64,000 nt of DNA from DASSUW01 sp963803335 (GTDB lineage Bacteria > Actinomycetota > Thermoleophilia > Solirubrobacterales > Solirubrobacteraceae): NCBI GenBank assembly GCA_963803335.1, contig CAWDME010000017.1, positions 6,113 through 70,112 on the forward strand, given 5' to 3'. The position numbers were made by a program, and so were the translations under genes. Of this stretch, positions 41,753 through 49,334 are shown piece after piece (the first letter of the stretch is position 1; each line of letters begins with the position of its first letter). Below the pieces are notes generated by a model, which worked only from the letters and a program-made list of their open reading frames with translations, was not told the origin of the DNA and searched no databases.

Positions 41753-44023
41753 CTACTCCGTGTAGCGGGCCGCCGCAACGGCGGCCTGTCCGAACGCGAT
41801 ACCGCCGTCGTTGGGCGGCAGCCGGGCCGGCACGAGCACGCGCACGCCGGCCCTCTCGAGCCCCGCGGCAGTCCGCTCGAGCAGCCGCCGATTCTGGAAC
41901 GCGCCGCCCGACAGGACGACGATCTCGAGGCCGCGGTCGGCCGCCAAGTGCGCGCATTCGGCGGCCGTGGCATCGGCGAGCGCGTGGTGAAAGCGCGTGG
42001 CGATCGTGCCCGCGGACACGCCGCGGGAGACGTCGCGGTCGATGGCCAGGATCGTCTCGCGCGCGTCGAGCACACCGGCGACCGCGCGCAGCGGGTACGT
42101 GCCGCGCTCGGCGCCGTCGCACGCGGCCTCGAGCTCCATCGCCGCCTGGCCCTCGTAGGTCACCTCCAGCCGCAGCCCGCAGAGCGCCGCCACCGCGTCG
42201 AACAGACGGCCGACGGACGTCGTCGGCGGCGACATGAGGCCGGTCTCGGCGATCTGGGCCACCGCGTGCCAGCGCCGCTCGTCCACCCCCGCCAGCGGCC
42301 GGGCGTCGCCGCCGGCCGCGGTCCGCCAGGCGCATGCCATCCGCCACGGCTCGCGGGCGGCGCGGTCGCCGCCCGGCAGCGCGACCGGCCACAGGTGCCC
42401 GGCGCGCTCAAACCCGTGCAGGTCGCCGACGAGGATCTCCCCTCCCCACACCGTGCCGTCGGTGCCGACGCCGGCGCCGTCGAAGATCGCGCCGACCGCC
42501 GGGCCGGTCTCCCCGTGCTCGGCGAGGCAGGCGGCGAGGTGTGCGTGGTGGTGCTGCACGGCCACGCGCTCGACGCCCTCGCGGGCCAGCGCGTAGGTGG
42601 TCGACAGATAGTCCGGGTGCAGGTCGTGCGCCACGACCTCGGGCGCGACCGCGAACAGCGCCTCGAAGTGCGCGATGCCGGTCTCGAACGAGCCGAGCGT
42701 CTCGACGTTCTTGAGGTCGCCGATGTGGTGCGAGACCCAGGCGCGACGGCCGCGGGCGAGGCAGAACGTGCTCTTGAGCTCGGCGCCGGTGGCGAGCACG
42801 TGGCGGGCGGCGGGCACCGGGAGCGCGAGCAGGCTCGGGACGGCTCCGCGCGAGCGGCGCAGCGGCAGCGGCCGGTTGCGGGCGATGCGCAGGACAGAGT
42901 CGTCGGTCCGCGTCTCGATCGGCCGGTCGTGCAGGAGGAACGCGTCGGCGATCCCGCTCAGGCGCTCCAGCGCGTCGTCGTCCTCGTAGGCGATCGGCTC
43001 GTCGGAGACGTTGCCGCTCGTCATCACCAGCGGCTCGCCGACGTCGGCGAGCAGCAGATGGTGCAGCGGGCTGTACGGGAGCAGCACGCCCAGCTCGGGC
43101 GACAGCGGCGCGACGGCCGCCGCCACCCGCGCGCCGGGCCGCCGCGGTGCCAGCACGATCGGCCGGTCGCGCCCGGTCAGCAGCGCCACCTCGACCGCTC
43201 CCAGCCGCACCAGCTCACCCGCCGCCTCGACGTCGCGCGCCATCAGCGCGAACGGCTTCTCCTCGCGGTGCTTGCGCGCCCGCAGCTCCGCCACCGCCCG
43301 CTCGTCGGCGGCCAGACACGCGAGATGGAACCCCCCGATCCCCTTCACGGCGACGATCCCACCGGTCTGCAACACCGCCACCGCCCACCTAAGGGGGACT
43401 GTCCCCCTTAGCTCGTTTTCGCTGGAAATGCGCGTAAGGGGGACTGTCCCCCTTAGTTGTGGGCCGCAGGTCGGGCAGGCGTTGGGCTGGGCGTGGAAGC
43501 GGCGGTCGGCCGGGTCGTGGTACTCGGCCGCGCAGAGGGCGCACATCTGGAAGCCGGCCATCGTGGTGAGCGGGCGGTCGTAGGGGACGCCGCGGACGAT
43601 CGTGAAGCGCGGACCGCAGTCGGTGCAGTTGATGAACGGGTAGCGGTAACGGCGGTCGGCGGGGTCGAAGAGCTCGCGCAGGCAGGCGTCGCAGGTGGCG
43701 GTGTCGGGGGAGACTTGCGCGTCGGGAACGCCGCCGGCCGTGCTGGCGGTGATCGTGAAGCCGGTCTCGCCGCGCGCCGGCACGACCTCGGTGCCGGCCA
43801 GCTCGACCTGCGCCAAAGGGGGCGCATCGGAGACCAGCCGCGCGAGCAGCGCCTCGATCGCCGCCGGCTCGCCCTCCGCCTCGATCACGGCGCCGCGCTC
43901 GTCGTTGCGGACGAACCCGGCCAGGCCCAGCTCGCCGGCCAGCCGGTGCACGAACGGCCGGAAGCCGACGCCCTGCACGACGCCCTCGACCCGCACGCGC
44001 ACGCGCTGGATCGACGCCGTCAC
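41753..44023 (-). CDS. hypF: Carbamoyltransferase HypF with an in-frame repeat insertion
   Basis: 756 residues from a GTG overlapping the preceding stop. Domains in order: acylphosphatase (about 5-90, VRVEGVVQGVGFRPFVHRLA), two zinc-finger units (CDACLRELFDP...CTDCGPRF and CALCAAEYHDP...CPTCGPQL), YrdC-like (IVAVKGIGGFHLACLA, KPFALMARDV, LPYSPLHHLLL, TSGNVSDEPI) and the Kae1-like domain (VQHHHAHLAACLAEHG, FDGAGVGTDGTVWGGE, LSGGAFQNRRLLE). It makes the cyano ligands of the hydrogenase active site from carbamoyl phosphate. Between zinc finger and YrdC, residues about 190-211 are encoded by a 66-base palindrome pair. Confidence 0.96.
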   Translation of the reverse strand: MTASIQRVRVRVEGVVQGVGFRPFVHRLAGELGLAGFVRNDERGAVIEAEGEPAAIEALLARLVSDAPPLAQVELAGTEVVPARGETGFTITASTAGGVPDAQVSPDTATCDACLRELFDPADRRYRYPFINCTDCGPRFTIVRGVPYDRPLTTMAGFQMCALCAAEYHDPADRRFHAQPNACPTCGPQLRGTVPLTRISSENELRGTVPLRWAVAVLQTGGIVAVKGIGGFHLACLAADERAVAELRARKHREEKPFALMARDVEAAGELVRLGAVEVALLTGRDRPIVLAPRRPGARVAAAVAPLSPELGVLLPYSPLHHLLLADVGEPLVMTSGNVSDEPIAYEDDDALERLSGIADAFLLHDRPIETRTDDSVLRIARNRPLPLRRSRGAVPSLLALPVPAARHVLATGAELKSTFCLARGRRAWVSHHIGDLKNVETLGSFETGIAHFEALFAVAPEVVAHDLHPDYLSTTYALAREGVERVAVQHHHAHLAACLAEHGETGPAVGAIFDGAGVGTDGTVWGGEILVGDLHGFERAGHLWPVALPGGDRAAREPWRMACAWRTAAGGDARPLAGVDERRWHAVAQIAETGLMSPPTTSVGRLFDAVAALCGLRLEVTYEGQAAMELEAACDGAERGTYPLRAVAGVLDARETILAIDRDVSRGVSAGTIATRFHHALADATAAECAHLAADRGLEIVVLSGGAFQNRRLLERTAAGLERAGVRVLVPARLPPNDGGIAFGQAAVAAARYTE
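43390..43455. repeat. Pair of perfect palindromes inserted inside hypF
   Basis: Two identical 21-base palindromes (core AAGGGGGACTGTCCCCCTT) at 43390-43410 and 43435-43455 are separated by 24 bases of lower GC (containing TTTTCGCTGGAAATG). The whole unit is 66 bases, exactly 22 codons, so the hypF frame is kept. It adds a repeated peptide (RGTVPL twice) at a domain linker. It looks like a REP or miniature mobile unit; no other copy is seen in this window. Confidence 0.8.
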
Positions 44024-44445
44024 TCCCGTGGGCGCTCGCGCAGCTCGTTGAGGACGAGCCCGAACAGCACGTGGTCGATGAGGAAGACCGTGCGCTCGGC
44101 GCCGTGCGGCCAGCGGCGCTGCTTGAGGCCAAGAGCCGGCGCGGCCGTCGACTCGAACCCGACCCAGACGAGGAACCCGAACACGGGGCCAGACCACGGT
44201 TTCTGCCGCAGCGAGTCGGGGAGCAGGCCGAACACCAGCCCGAAGACCGCGCCCATGGCCCAATGGATCAGCTCGACCACGGCCCCCCGCTTGCGACGCG
44301 GCACCTTGCGCAGCAGGCCCTTCGCCTGCTTGCGGGCCATGCGGGCGGGAGGATCGTCGCGGATGATCCGCGCCTGGGAGGCGAACTGGCGGACGCCCGT
44401 CATGGCCATCGCGCCGATGATCCCGCGGAACATCGCGTGGATCAT
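44020..44445 (-). CDS. Small membrane protein of the hydrogenase locus (DUF1440/YagU-like?)
   Basis: 141 residues, ATG at 44445 overlapping the SIS-gene stop. A hydrophobic stretch near the N-terminus (MFRGIIGAMAMTGVRQFA), a strongly basic segment (ARKQAKGLLRKVPRRKRG) and two or three further helices (HWAMGAVFGLVFGLLPD, GPVFGFLVWVGFESTAAPALGL, FLIDHVLFGLVLNEL). The layout resembles the YagU/DUF1440 group, but I am not sure. It is coupled to hypF and the SIS gene, so it is made with the hydrogenase; function unknown. Confidence 0.65.
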   Translation of the reverse strand: MIHAMFRGIIGAMAMTGVRQFASQARIIRDDPPARMARKQAKGLLRKVPRRKRGAVVELIHWAMGAVFGLVFGLLPDSLRQKPWSGPVFGFLVWVGFESTAAPALGLKQRRWPHGAERTVFLIDHVLFGLVLNELRERPRE

Positions 44446-45473
44446 GCGATCAGCTCGCAGAGAACGTGATACGCGCTCGCCTGCGCCTCCTGGATCCGCG
44501 GGATGTGCTGCGAGCGGGTGACGACGACGTGGTCGGCGAGCTGCTCGGCGGCGATCTGGCCGCCGTCGTAGCCGACCAGCGCGATCGTGGCGAGGCCGCG
44601 CGAGCGGGCCTCCCGCAGCGCCGCGATCACGTTGCCGGACCCGCCGCTGGTGGAGAGCGCCACGAGCGCGTCGCCGGATCGCCCGTAGGCGATCACCTGG
44701 CGCAGGAAGATCGCCTCGACCCCGACGTCGTTGGCGATCGCGGTGAGGATCGCCGGATCGGCGGTGAGGTCGATCGCCGGACGCCCCAGCGCGACCAGGT
44801 CGGCCACGAGATCGGTGGCGTCGGTGGCCGAGCCACCGTTGCCGAGGGCGAGCACGCGCCCGGCCCCACGCAGCGTCTCGGCCGCCGCGAGCAGCGTCGC
44901 GCGGCCCTCGGTGAGCGTCTGCTCGCGCAGCGCGCCGATCTCCTCGGCCTTCATGAGGATCGACCGCCGCACGTCCTCGAGCACGGCCTCCTCGTCGGTC
45001 TCGCGCTCGCCAAGGAACGGGTACAGGAAGCTCGCCGCGCCGGTGTCGTGGACGTTGCGCTCGCTGTGCTCGAGGAACACGTGCACGAGCTCCCACAGGA
45101 CGTGGTAGGCCGTCTCGACGAGCTCCTGGTGGATGTACGGGTCGGCGACCGGCGGGTCGAGCTCGATCACCAGCGCGGGCGTGTCCGGCAACGGCGTGCC
45201 GAAGCCGATCACCATGTCGTCCGGCTCGGCGAGCAACTCGAGCTCGCGCGCCGTCACCGCCAGCGCGGGCAGCGCGCGTTTGCCGACGATGACCGGATGG
45301 ACGAACTCCACGGCCACGTGGCGGGAGTCGGAGACGTCGCCGGTGGCGAGCAGCCGGCCGCCGCGCGCGAAGCGCTCCGCCATGTCCCGGCACAGCCGTG
45401 CGAGCCGGGGCGCCTCGGCGGCGAACCAGGCCGCGTTCGCCTCTGTGCGGCGGTCGACGGCCAGGGCCTCCAT
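44442..45473 (-). CDS. SIS domain protein (phosphoheptose isomerase-like), hydrogenase locus
   Basis: 343 residues, ATG at 45473. The C-terminal half (about 180-343) is a GmhA-like SIS domain: VLALGNGGSATDATDLVADLV, LTADPAILTAIANDVGVEAIFLRQV and DALVALSTSGGSGNVIAALREARSRGLATIALVGYDGG. The N-terminal half is a degenerate SIS-like domain with LLATGDVSDSRHVAVEFVHPVIVGKRALPALAV. SIS domains bind phosphosugars, but no sugar pathway gene is near. The gene is tightly coupled to hypB and to hypF through the small membrane protein, so it probably has a role in hydrogenase assembly or regulation that is not known to me. Confidence 0.8.
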   Translation of the reverse strand: MEALAVDRRTEANAAWFAAEAPRLARLCRDMAERFARGGRLLATGDVSDSRHVAVEFVHPVIVGKRALPALAVTARELELLAEPDDMVIGFGTPLPDTPALVIELDPPVADPYIHQELVETAYHVLWELVHVFLEHSERNVHDTGAASFLYPFLGERETDEEAVLEDVRRSILMKAEEIGALREQTLTEGRATLLAAAETLRGAGRVLALGNGGSATDATDLVADLVALGRPAIDLTADPAILTAIANDVGVEAIFLRQVIAYGRSGDALVALSTSGGSGNVIAALREARSRGLATIALVGYDGGQIAAEQLADHVVVTRSQHIPRIQEAQASAYHVLCELIA

Positions 45474-46150
45474 CAGGCCGGCACCCTCCGAGCAGGCAGC
45501 TCCAGCAGCCACTCCCGGAACGCGTCCACGCCCTCGCCGGTGCGTGCGCTCACGAGCATCCGCGGCACGCCGGGATGGACCGCGTCGAGGTGGTGCAGGA
45601 ACTTCTCCATGTCGAAGTCGAGGTGGGGCATGAGGTCGATCTTGTTGATCAGCACGAGCTCGCAGGTCCGGAACATCAGCGGGTACTTGAGCGGCTTGTC
45701 CTCGCCCTCGGTGACCGACGAGACCATGATCCGCGCATCCTCCCCGACGTGGAACTCAGCCGGGCAGACGAGGTTGCCGACGTTCTCGATCACCAGCAGG
45801 TCGATGTCGTGCAACGGCAGCGCCGGCAGCGCCGAGCGCACCATGTTCGCGTCGAGATGGCACTCGCCGCCGAACCCGGGATCGGTGTTGAGCTGCGTCA
45901 CCGGCACGTGCAGCGAGGCGAGCCGGTCGGCGTCGTAGCTGCCCTGCACATCGCCCTCGAGCACGCCCGCGCGCACGTCGCCGAGCCCCGCGAGCACACG
46001 CTCGAGCAGCGTCGTCTTGCCCGCCCCGGGCGCGCTCATGAGGTTCACGACCGTGACGTCGTGGCGGTCGAAGTCGTCGCGATTGGCGCGCGCGATCGTG
46101 TTGTTGGCGTCGAGCGCGTCCTCGACGACGCGGACCTTCACGCGGTGCAT
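45473..46150 (-). CDS. hypB: Hydrogenase nickel insertion GTPase HypB
   Basis: 225 residues. P-loop SAPGAGKTTLLERVL (about 39-53), GDVQGSYDADRL, the metal-binding region of the G domain with LNTDPGFGGECHLDANMV (usual TGxxCHLD), IENVGNLVCPAEFHVGE and the G4 motif INKIDLM. The N-terminus lacks the His-rich nickel-storage stretch found in some HypB proteins. It delivers Ni to the large subunit together with HypA. It overlaps hypA by 13 bases. Confidence 0.97.
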   Translation of the reverse strand: MHRVKVRVVEDALDANNTIARANRDDFDRHDVTVVNLMSAPGAGKTTLLERVLAGLGDVRAGVLEGDVQGSYDADRLASLHVPVTQLNTDPGFGGECHLDANMVRSALPALPLHDIDLLVIENVGNLVCPAEFHVGEDARIMVSSVTEGEDKPLKYPLMFRTCELVLINKIDLMPHLDFDMEKFLHHLDAVHPGVPRMLVSARTGEGVDAFREWLLELPARRVPA

Positions 46151-46485
46151 GCAGCCTCCTCCACCTCGATCGATTCGACCTCGAGCTCGTTCCCCGCGAT
46201 CACTGCGCCCGGCCCGCCGCAGCCCGTGCAGCGGAACCACGCATCCTCCGGATCCCACTCGTTCCCGCACCCTTCGCAGCGCAGCCGCGCCGGCACGAGC
46301 TCCTGCTCGAGCCGCGCCCCCTCGCACAGCGTCTCACGCGAGACGAGCTCGAAGTAAAAAGCGAGCGAATCCGGCACGACCTGGCGCAGGTGCCCGACGC
46401 GCAGCGAAACGACGGTCACGCGCCGTCCGGCGGCGTGCTTGAGCACCGTGTCGAGCACCGCGCTGGAGACCGACAGCTCGTGCAT
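46138..46485 (-). CDS. hypA: Hydrogenase nickel metallochaperone HypA
   Basis: 115 residues. It begins MHELSVSSAVLDTVLKHAAG, where His 2 with the N-terminus is the Ni site of the family, and carries the structural zinc site CEGCGNEW...CTGCGGPG. The VRVGHL strand (SLRVGHLRQVVPDSLAFYFELVS) is typical. Partner of HypB. Confidence 0.96.
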   Translation of the reverse strand: MHELSVSSAVLDTVLKHAAGRRVTVVSLRVGHLRQVVPDSLAFYFELVSRETLCEGARLEQELVPARLRCEGCGNEWDPEDAWFRCTGCGGPGAVIAGNELEVESIEVEEAACTA

Positions 46486-46997
46486 CAGGCCGGATAGGCC
46501 GCGTCGGTCCGCAGCTCGGCGATCGTCTCCATGACCAACGCCATCGCGCGCTCGACGGCGGCCTCGACGGCCGGCGTGAGACCGAGCCCGACGTCCTCGA
46601 CGACGGCGGGCTCGCAGGCGATCACCTGCACGCGCCCCGGCCAGCCGCCGATCGCGCGGACGAAGCGCAGCATCGTCATCGGATCCATCGAATGCGGGTC
46701 GATCGTCTCGCCGTCCGCGATCTCGGACGGGACGTCGTCGGGCTCGACGTCGATCACGTAGAGCGTGCCGGGCTCGCCGCCCTGCTTGGAGACGTCGACG
46801 ATGACCAGCGCGCTGTACCCGCGCATGACCTCGTAGGCGAGGTCGAGGCCGCTGGTGCCGACGTCCATCACGCTGACGCCGGACGGCAGCTCCCGCTCGG
46901 CCAGCCGCCGCGCCACCTCGGCGCCGAACGCGTCGTCCTGCAGCCAGGCGTTGCCGACGCCGGCGATCAGGATCTGCTTCTCGAGCTCGGGGGTCAT
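46485..46997 (-). CDS. Hydrogenase maturation protease
   Basis: 170 residues. HybD/HoxW-type endopeptidase: ILIAGVGNAWLQDDAFGAEVARRL (usual GIGNxLxxDDGxG, with the metal-sensing Glu/Asp), GVSVMDVGTSGLDLAYEV and VIVDVSKQGGEPGTLY. It is expected to cut the C-terminal tail of the large subunit after the L2 motif once nickel is in place. The large subunit in this locus has such a tail (18 residues after H573). Coupled at both ends. Confidence 0.92.
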   Translation of the reverse strand: MTPELEKQILIAGVGNAWLQDDAFGAEVARRLAERELPSGVSVMDVGTSGLDLAYEVMRGYSALVIVDVSKQGGEPGTLYVIDVEPDDVPSEIADGETIDPHSMDPMTMLRFVRAIGGWPGRVQVIACEPAVVEDVGLGLTPAVEAAVERAMALVMETIAELRTDAAYPA

Positions 46998-48082
46998 GCC
47001 GGGACCACCTCCACCTCGGCGGGCTTGAAGTACAGGTAGCGGCCGATGTCGCGCATCAGCTCCTGGCCGGGATCATCGTCGACGGTGACCGCCAGGTGGA
47101 CGCCGTCCTCGTAGTCGCGGTAGATCCGCTCGATCGTGGCGACCCGGCCGGCCCACACGCCGTCCTGCGGCGCCGCGCCGAAGCCCGGTCGCAGCACCAC
47201 CTTGGCGCCGCGGCGGAACGTGACGCCGTCGACCTCGATCGCCGGCTCGCCGGCCACGTCGGCCGGGCCTGGGCGGTGCATGGGCTCCAGGTCCGTGACC
47301 GTCACGCGGCCGTGCAGGCGCTTGAGCGCCTCCGGCCCCTCGGCCTCGGCGCGCGCGAGCATCTCGCGCACCTTCGGGTCCTGCTCCGCGATCTGCGCGC
47401 GCTCGGCGTCGCTCAACGCGAGCACGTGCAGGAGCAGCGCCTCCTCGATCTCGGTCGCGTCGAACAGGTCGCCGTGACTCTCCGGCGCGATCTGCGGGTG
47501 GTCGGGCAGCACGATCGTCGCGCCGAGCACGGTGTCGTCGGAGTCGCTCGCGAGGACCGGGAAGATGTTCACGTGGTCGCACTCGGCGACCGCCGCGGCG
47601 GCGCCCGGGCCCGGTGCGATCGGTGAGGCGAAGCGGCCGCCCGGCGCGCGGGCGACGAGGAGCGTCGACCGCAGCGACGACCGCAGCGCGGCCGCGCGGT
47701 CCAAACCCTCGGGCACCGGCGTCGTGTTGTGCACGCACATCGCCACCCGCACGAGCCCGCCTGCCAGCGGCGTTGTCGCCAGCCGCACACGGCCCTGCAC
47801 CTCGTTGAACGCGAACTCGACCGTCCCCTCGCCTTCGAGCTCGACCCGGCGCTCGCCGCTCTCCTCCAGGAACGCGAGCGTCCCCGCGACACCCGTGCCG
47901 GGCTCGAGCACGAGCTGCATGCGCGCGCGGTCGAAGGTGTGCGGCCCGCCCGCGGCGTACACGGGCGGATAGACGATGCCGAACGGTGTCGGCGTGGCGT
48001 TCTTGGTCGCGCCCGGCGTGTACGGGTACAGCGCGTAGCCCTCGTAGAGCAGCGTCGACAGCAGCCGCTCGAGCCCGCTCAC
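46994..48082 (-). CDS. Uncharacterised protein of the group 1h hydrogenase locus (362 aa)
   Basis: 362 residues from a GTG (GTGA overlap). The N-terminus is conserved-looking (SGLERLLSTLLYEGYALYPYTPGATKNATPTPFGIVYPP), followed by a large beta-rich region with VNIFPVLAS and TIVLPDHPQIAPESHGDLFDATEIEEALLLHVLALSD. The last 70 residues (VDGVTFRRGAKVVLRPGFG...DGVWAGRVATIERIYRDYEDGVHLAVTVDDDPGQEL) look like an SH3-type barrel. There are no cofactor motifs or membrane segments. Genes like this recur next to group 1h hydrogenases in actinobacteria; its role in assembly or electron transfer is unknown. Confidence 0.8.
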   Translation of the reverse strand: MSGLERLLSTLLYEGYALYPYTPGATKNATPTPFGIVYPPVYAAGGPHTFDRARMQLVLEPGTGVAGTLAFLEESGERRVELEGEGTVEFAFNEVQGRVRLATTPLAGGLVRVAMCVHNTTPVPEGLDRAAALRSSLRSTLLVARAPGGRFASPIAPGPGAAAAVAECDHVNIFPVLASDSDDTVLGATIVLPDHPQIAPESHGDLFDATEIEEALLLHVLALSDAERAQIAEQDPKVREMLARAEAEGPEALKRLHGRVTVTDLEPMHRPGPADVAGEPAIEVDGVTFRRGAKVVLRPGFGAAPQDGVWAGRVATIERIYRDYEDGVHLAVTVDDDPGQELMRDIGRYLYFKPAEVEVVPA

Positions 48083-48717
48083 AGCAGCTCCTGCACGGTG
48101 TCGTCGAACGTGTGCAGCCCGCGCTCGGCCTTCACGCGCGCGAGCGCCTCCAGCGTCTCGTGCTGGAGGCGGATCCAGCCGCCGCCGGGATAGTGGGCGT
48201 CGATCGTGCGCTTCCACACCTCGACCGGCATCCGCCATTGCGTCGTGCAGCTCCACGGCACGAGGACGACCTGCAGGCGGTCGTCGGCGCCGCGGTACAG
48301 CACGGTGCCGTTGAAGTGGAAGCTGAGCGGCACCTCGCCGTCGGGCAGGGCGTCGAAGTACTTCGCCGAGGCGACCTCGAGGTCGTACGTGCAGGGCAGC
48401 TCGACCGCACACAGGGTCGAGCCGGTGAACGACGGCACGAGCGAGTCGACCCGCCCCCACTGGAACGAGTGCGTCGTCGCGCCCCAGCGCTCGGGCGCCC
48501 CGAACAGCTCCACCAGCCGCTCGCGCGTGGCCGCGTCGTGCTGGCGCCGCGCCGGATCGATCTGGATCTGCGTCGACAGGGCCACCGCGTACACCTCGCG
48601 GCCCTCGGGCTCGGTGACGTGGAGATGGAACCGCACCCCCGGAGTCGCGGCGTGCTCGATCGGCTCGGCGCCGAGCACGGCGAACTCCAGCGCCGGAGGT
48701 GCGGCGAGCTCGCTCAT
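48079..48717 (-). CDS. Uncharacterised protein of the hydrogenase locus (DUF6084-like)
   Basis: 212 residues, ATG at 48717. It begins LEFAVLGAEPIEHAATPGVRFHLHVTEPEGREVYAVALSTQIQID and continues with TTHSFQWGRVDSLVPSFTGSTLCAVELPCTYDLEVASAKYFDALPDGEVPLSFHFNGTVLY and VPWSCTTQWRMPVEVWKRTIDAHYPGGGWIRL. The sequence is beta-rich, soluble and free of known cofactor motifs. I believe it belongs to the DUF6084 family seen in hydrogenase loci, but this needs a profile search. It is coupled on both sides by four-base overlaps. Confidence 0.75.
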   Translation of the reverse strand: MSELAAPPALEFAVLGAEPIEHAATPGVRFHLHVTEPEGREVYAVALSTQIQIDPARRQHDAATRERLVELFGAPERWGATTHSFQWGRVDSLVPSFTGSTLCAVELPCTYDLEVASAKYFDALPDGEVPLSFHFNGTVLYRGADDRLQVVLVPWSCTTQWRMPVEVWKRTIDAHYPGGGWIRLQHETLEALARVKAERGLHTFDDTVQELL

Positions 48718-49334
48718 CGCACCGTCGCTTCGGCCCGCAGGCCGTCGAAGTAGCGCTGCACGGCGGCCTCCATCGCGGCGCCGCCGCTGATGCCCTCCCA
48801 CGTCGACTTGATGATCCCCACGAGCCGGTAGCAGTCGTCGAGCGGCGCGATCGCGTGGGCGTGCGGCGTGGCGAGTCGGTTGACGATCAGGGCCTCGGCG
48901 TCCGGGTCGAGGTCCTCGAGCATCGGGTTGGCGGCCACCAGGCGGTCCCACGCGACGAGGTCGAGCTCGCTCTCCGTGGCGCCGGCCGGGCTCGGGTAGA
49001 GCGCCACGATGCCGCCCGTGCTCGTCGAGCGCAGGAAGAACGCGAGGCCGATCGGGATCTGGAACGACGCCCACAGCTCGTCCGACAGCTCGAACGGCTC
49101 CAGCCACAGCGTGCGCGAGCCGGTCGGCCGGTAGCGCGCATCACCGGAGCGGATCGACCAGCAGGTCGGGCAGACGCAGATGATCCGCCGCTCCTCGAGA
49201 TCGAGCAGGTGCTTGTGGTCCTCGGCCAGCGACAGCGGGCACAGCTCGCATCGCGGCCCGGAGTCCGCCGGCGGCCGGTTGCTCGGCGGCTGGCGGACGA
49301 AGCGCCGGAGGCCCGCGACGAGCGTCGGGTCCAT
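48714..49334 (-). CDS. Cysteine-motif protein of the hydrogenase locus (DUF5947-like)
   Basis: 206 residues, ATG at 49334. After a short N-terminus (LRRFVRQPP) comes a probable metal site with four cysteines in two pairs, CELC and CVCPTC (RCELCPLSLAEDHKHLLDLEERRIICVCPTCWSI), together with His residues between them; this suits a zinc ribbon or Fe-S site. The remainder is soluble, with a clear ATPHAHAIAPLDDCYRLVGIIKSTWEGISGG near the end. It resembles the DUF5947 family (my recollection, not verified). Coupled to its neighbours; a chaperone or electron-transfer role is possible. Confidence 0.75.
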   Translation of the reverse strand: MDPTLVAGLRRFVRQPPSNRPPADSGPRCELCPLSLAEDHKHLLDLEERRIICVCPTCWSIRSGDARYRPTGSRTLWLEPFELSDELWASFQIPIGLAFFLRSTSTGGIVALYPSPAGATESELDLVAWDRLVAANPMLEDLDPDAEALIVNRLATPHAHAIAPLDDCYRLVGIIKSTWEGISGGAAMEAAVQRYFDGLRAEATVR

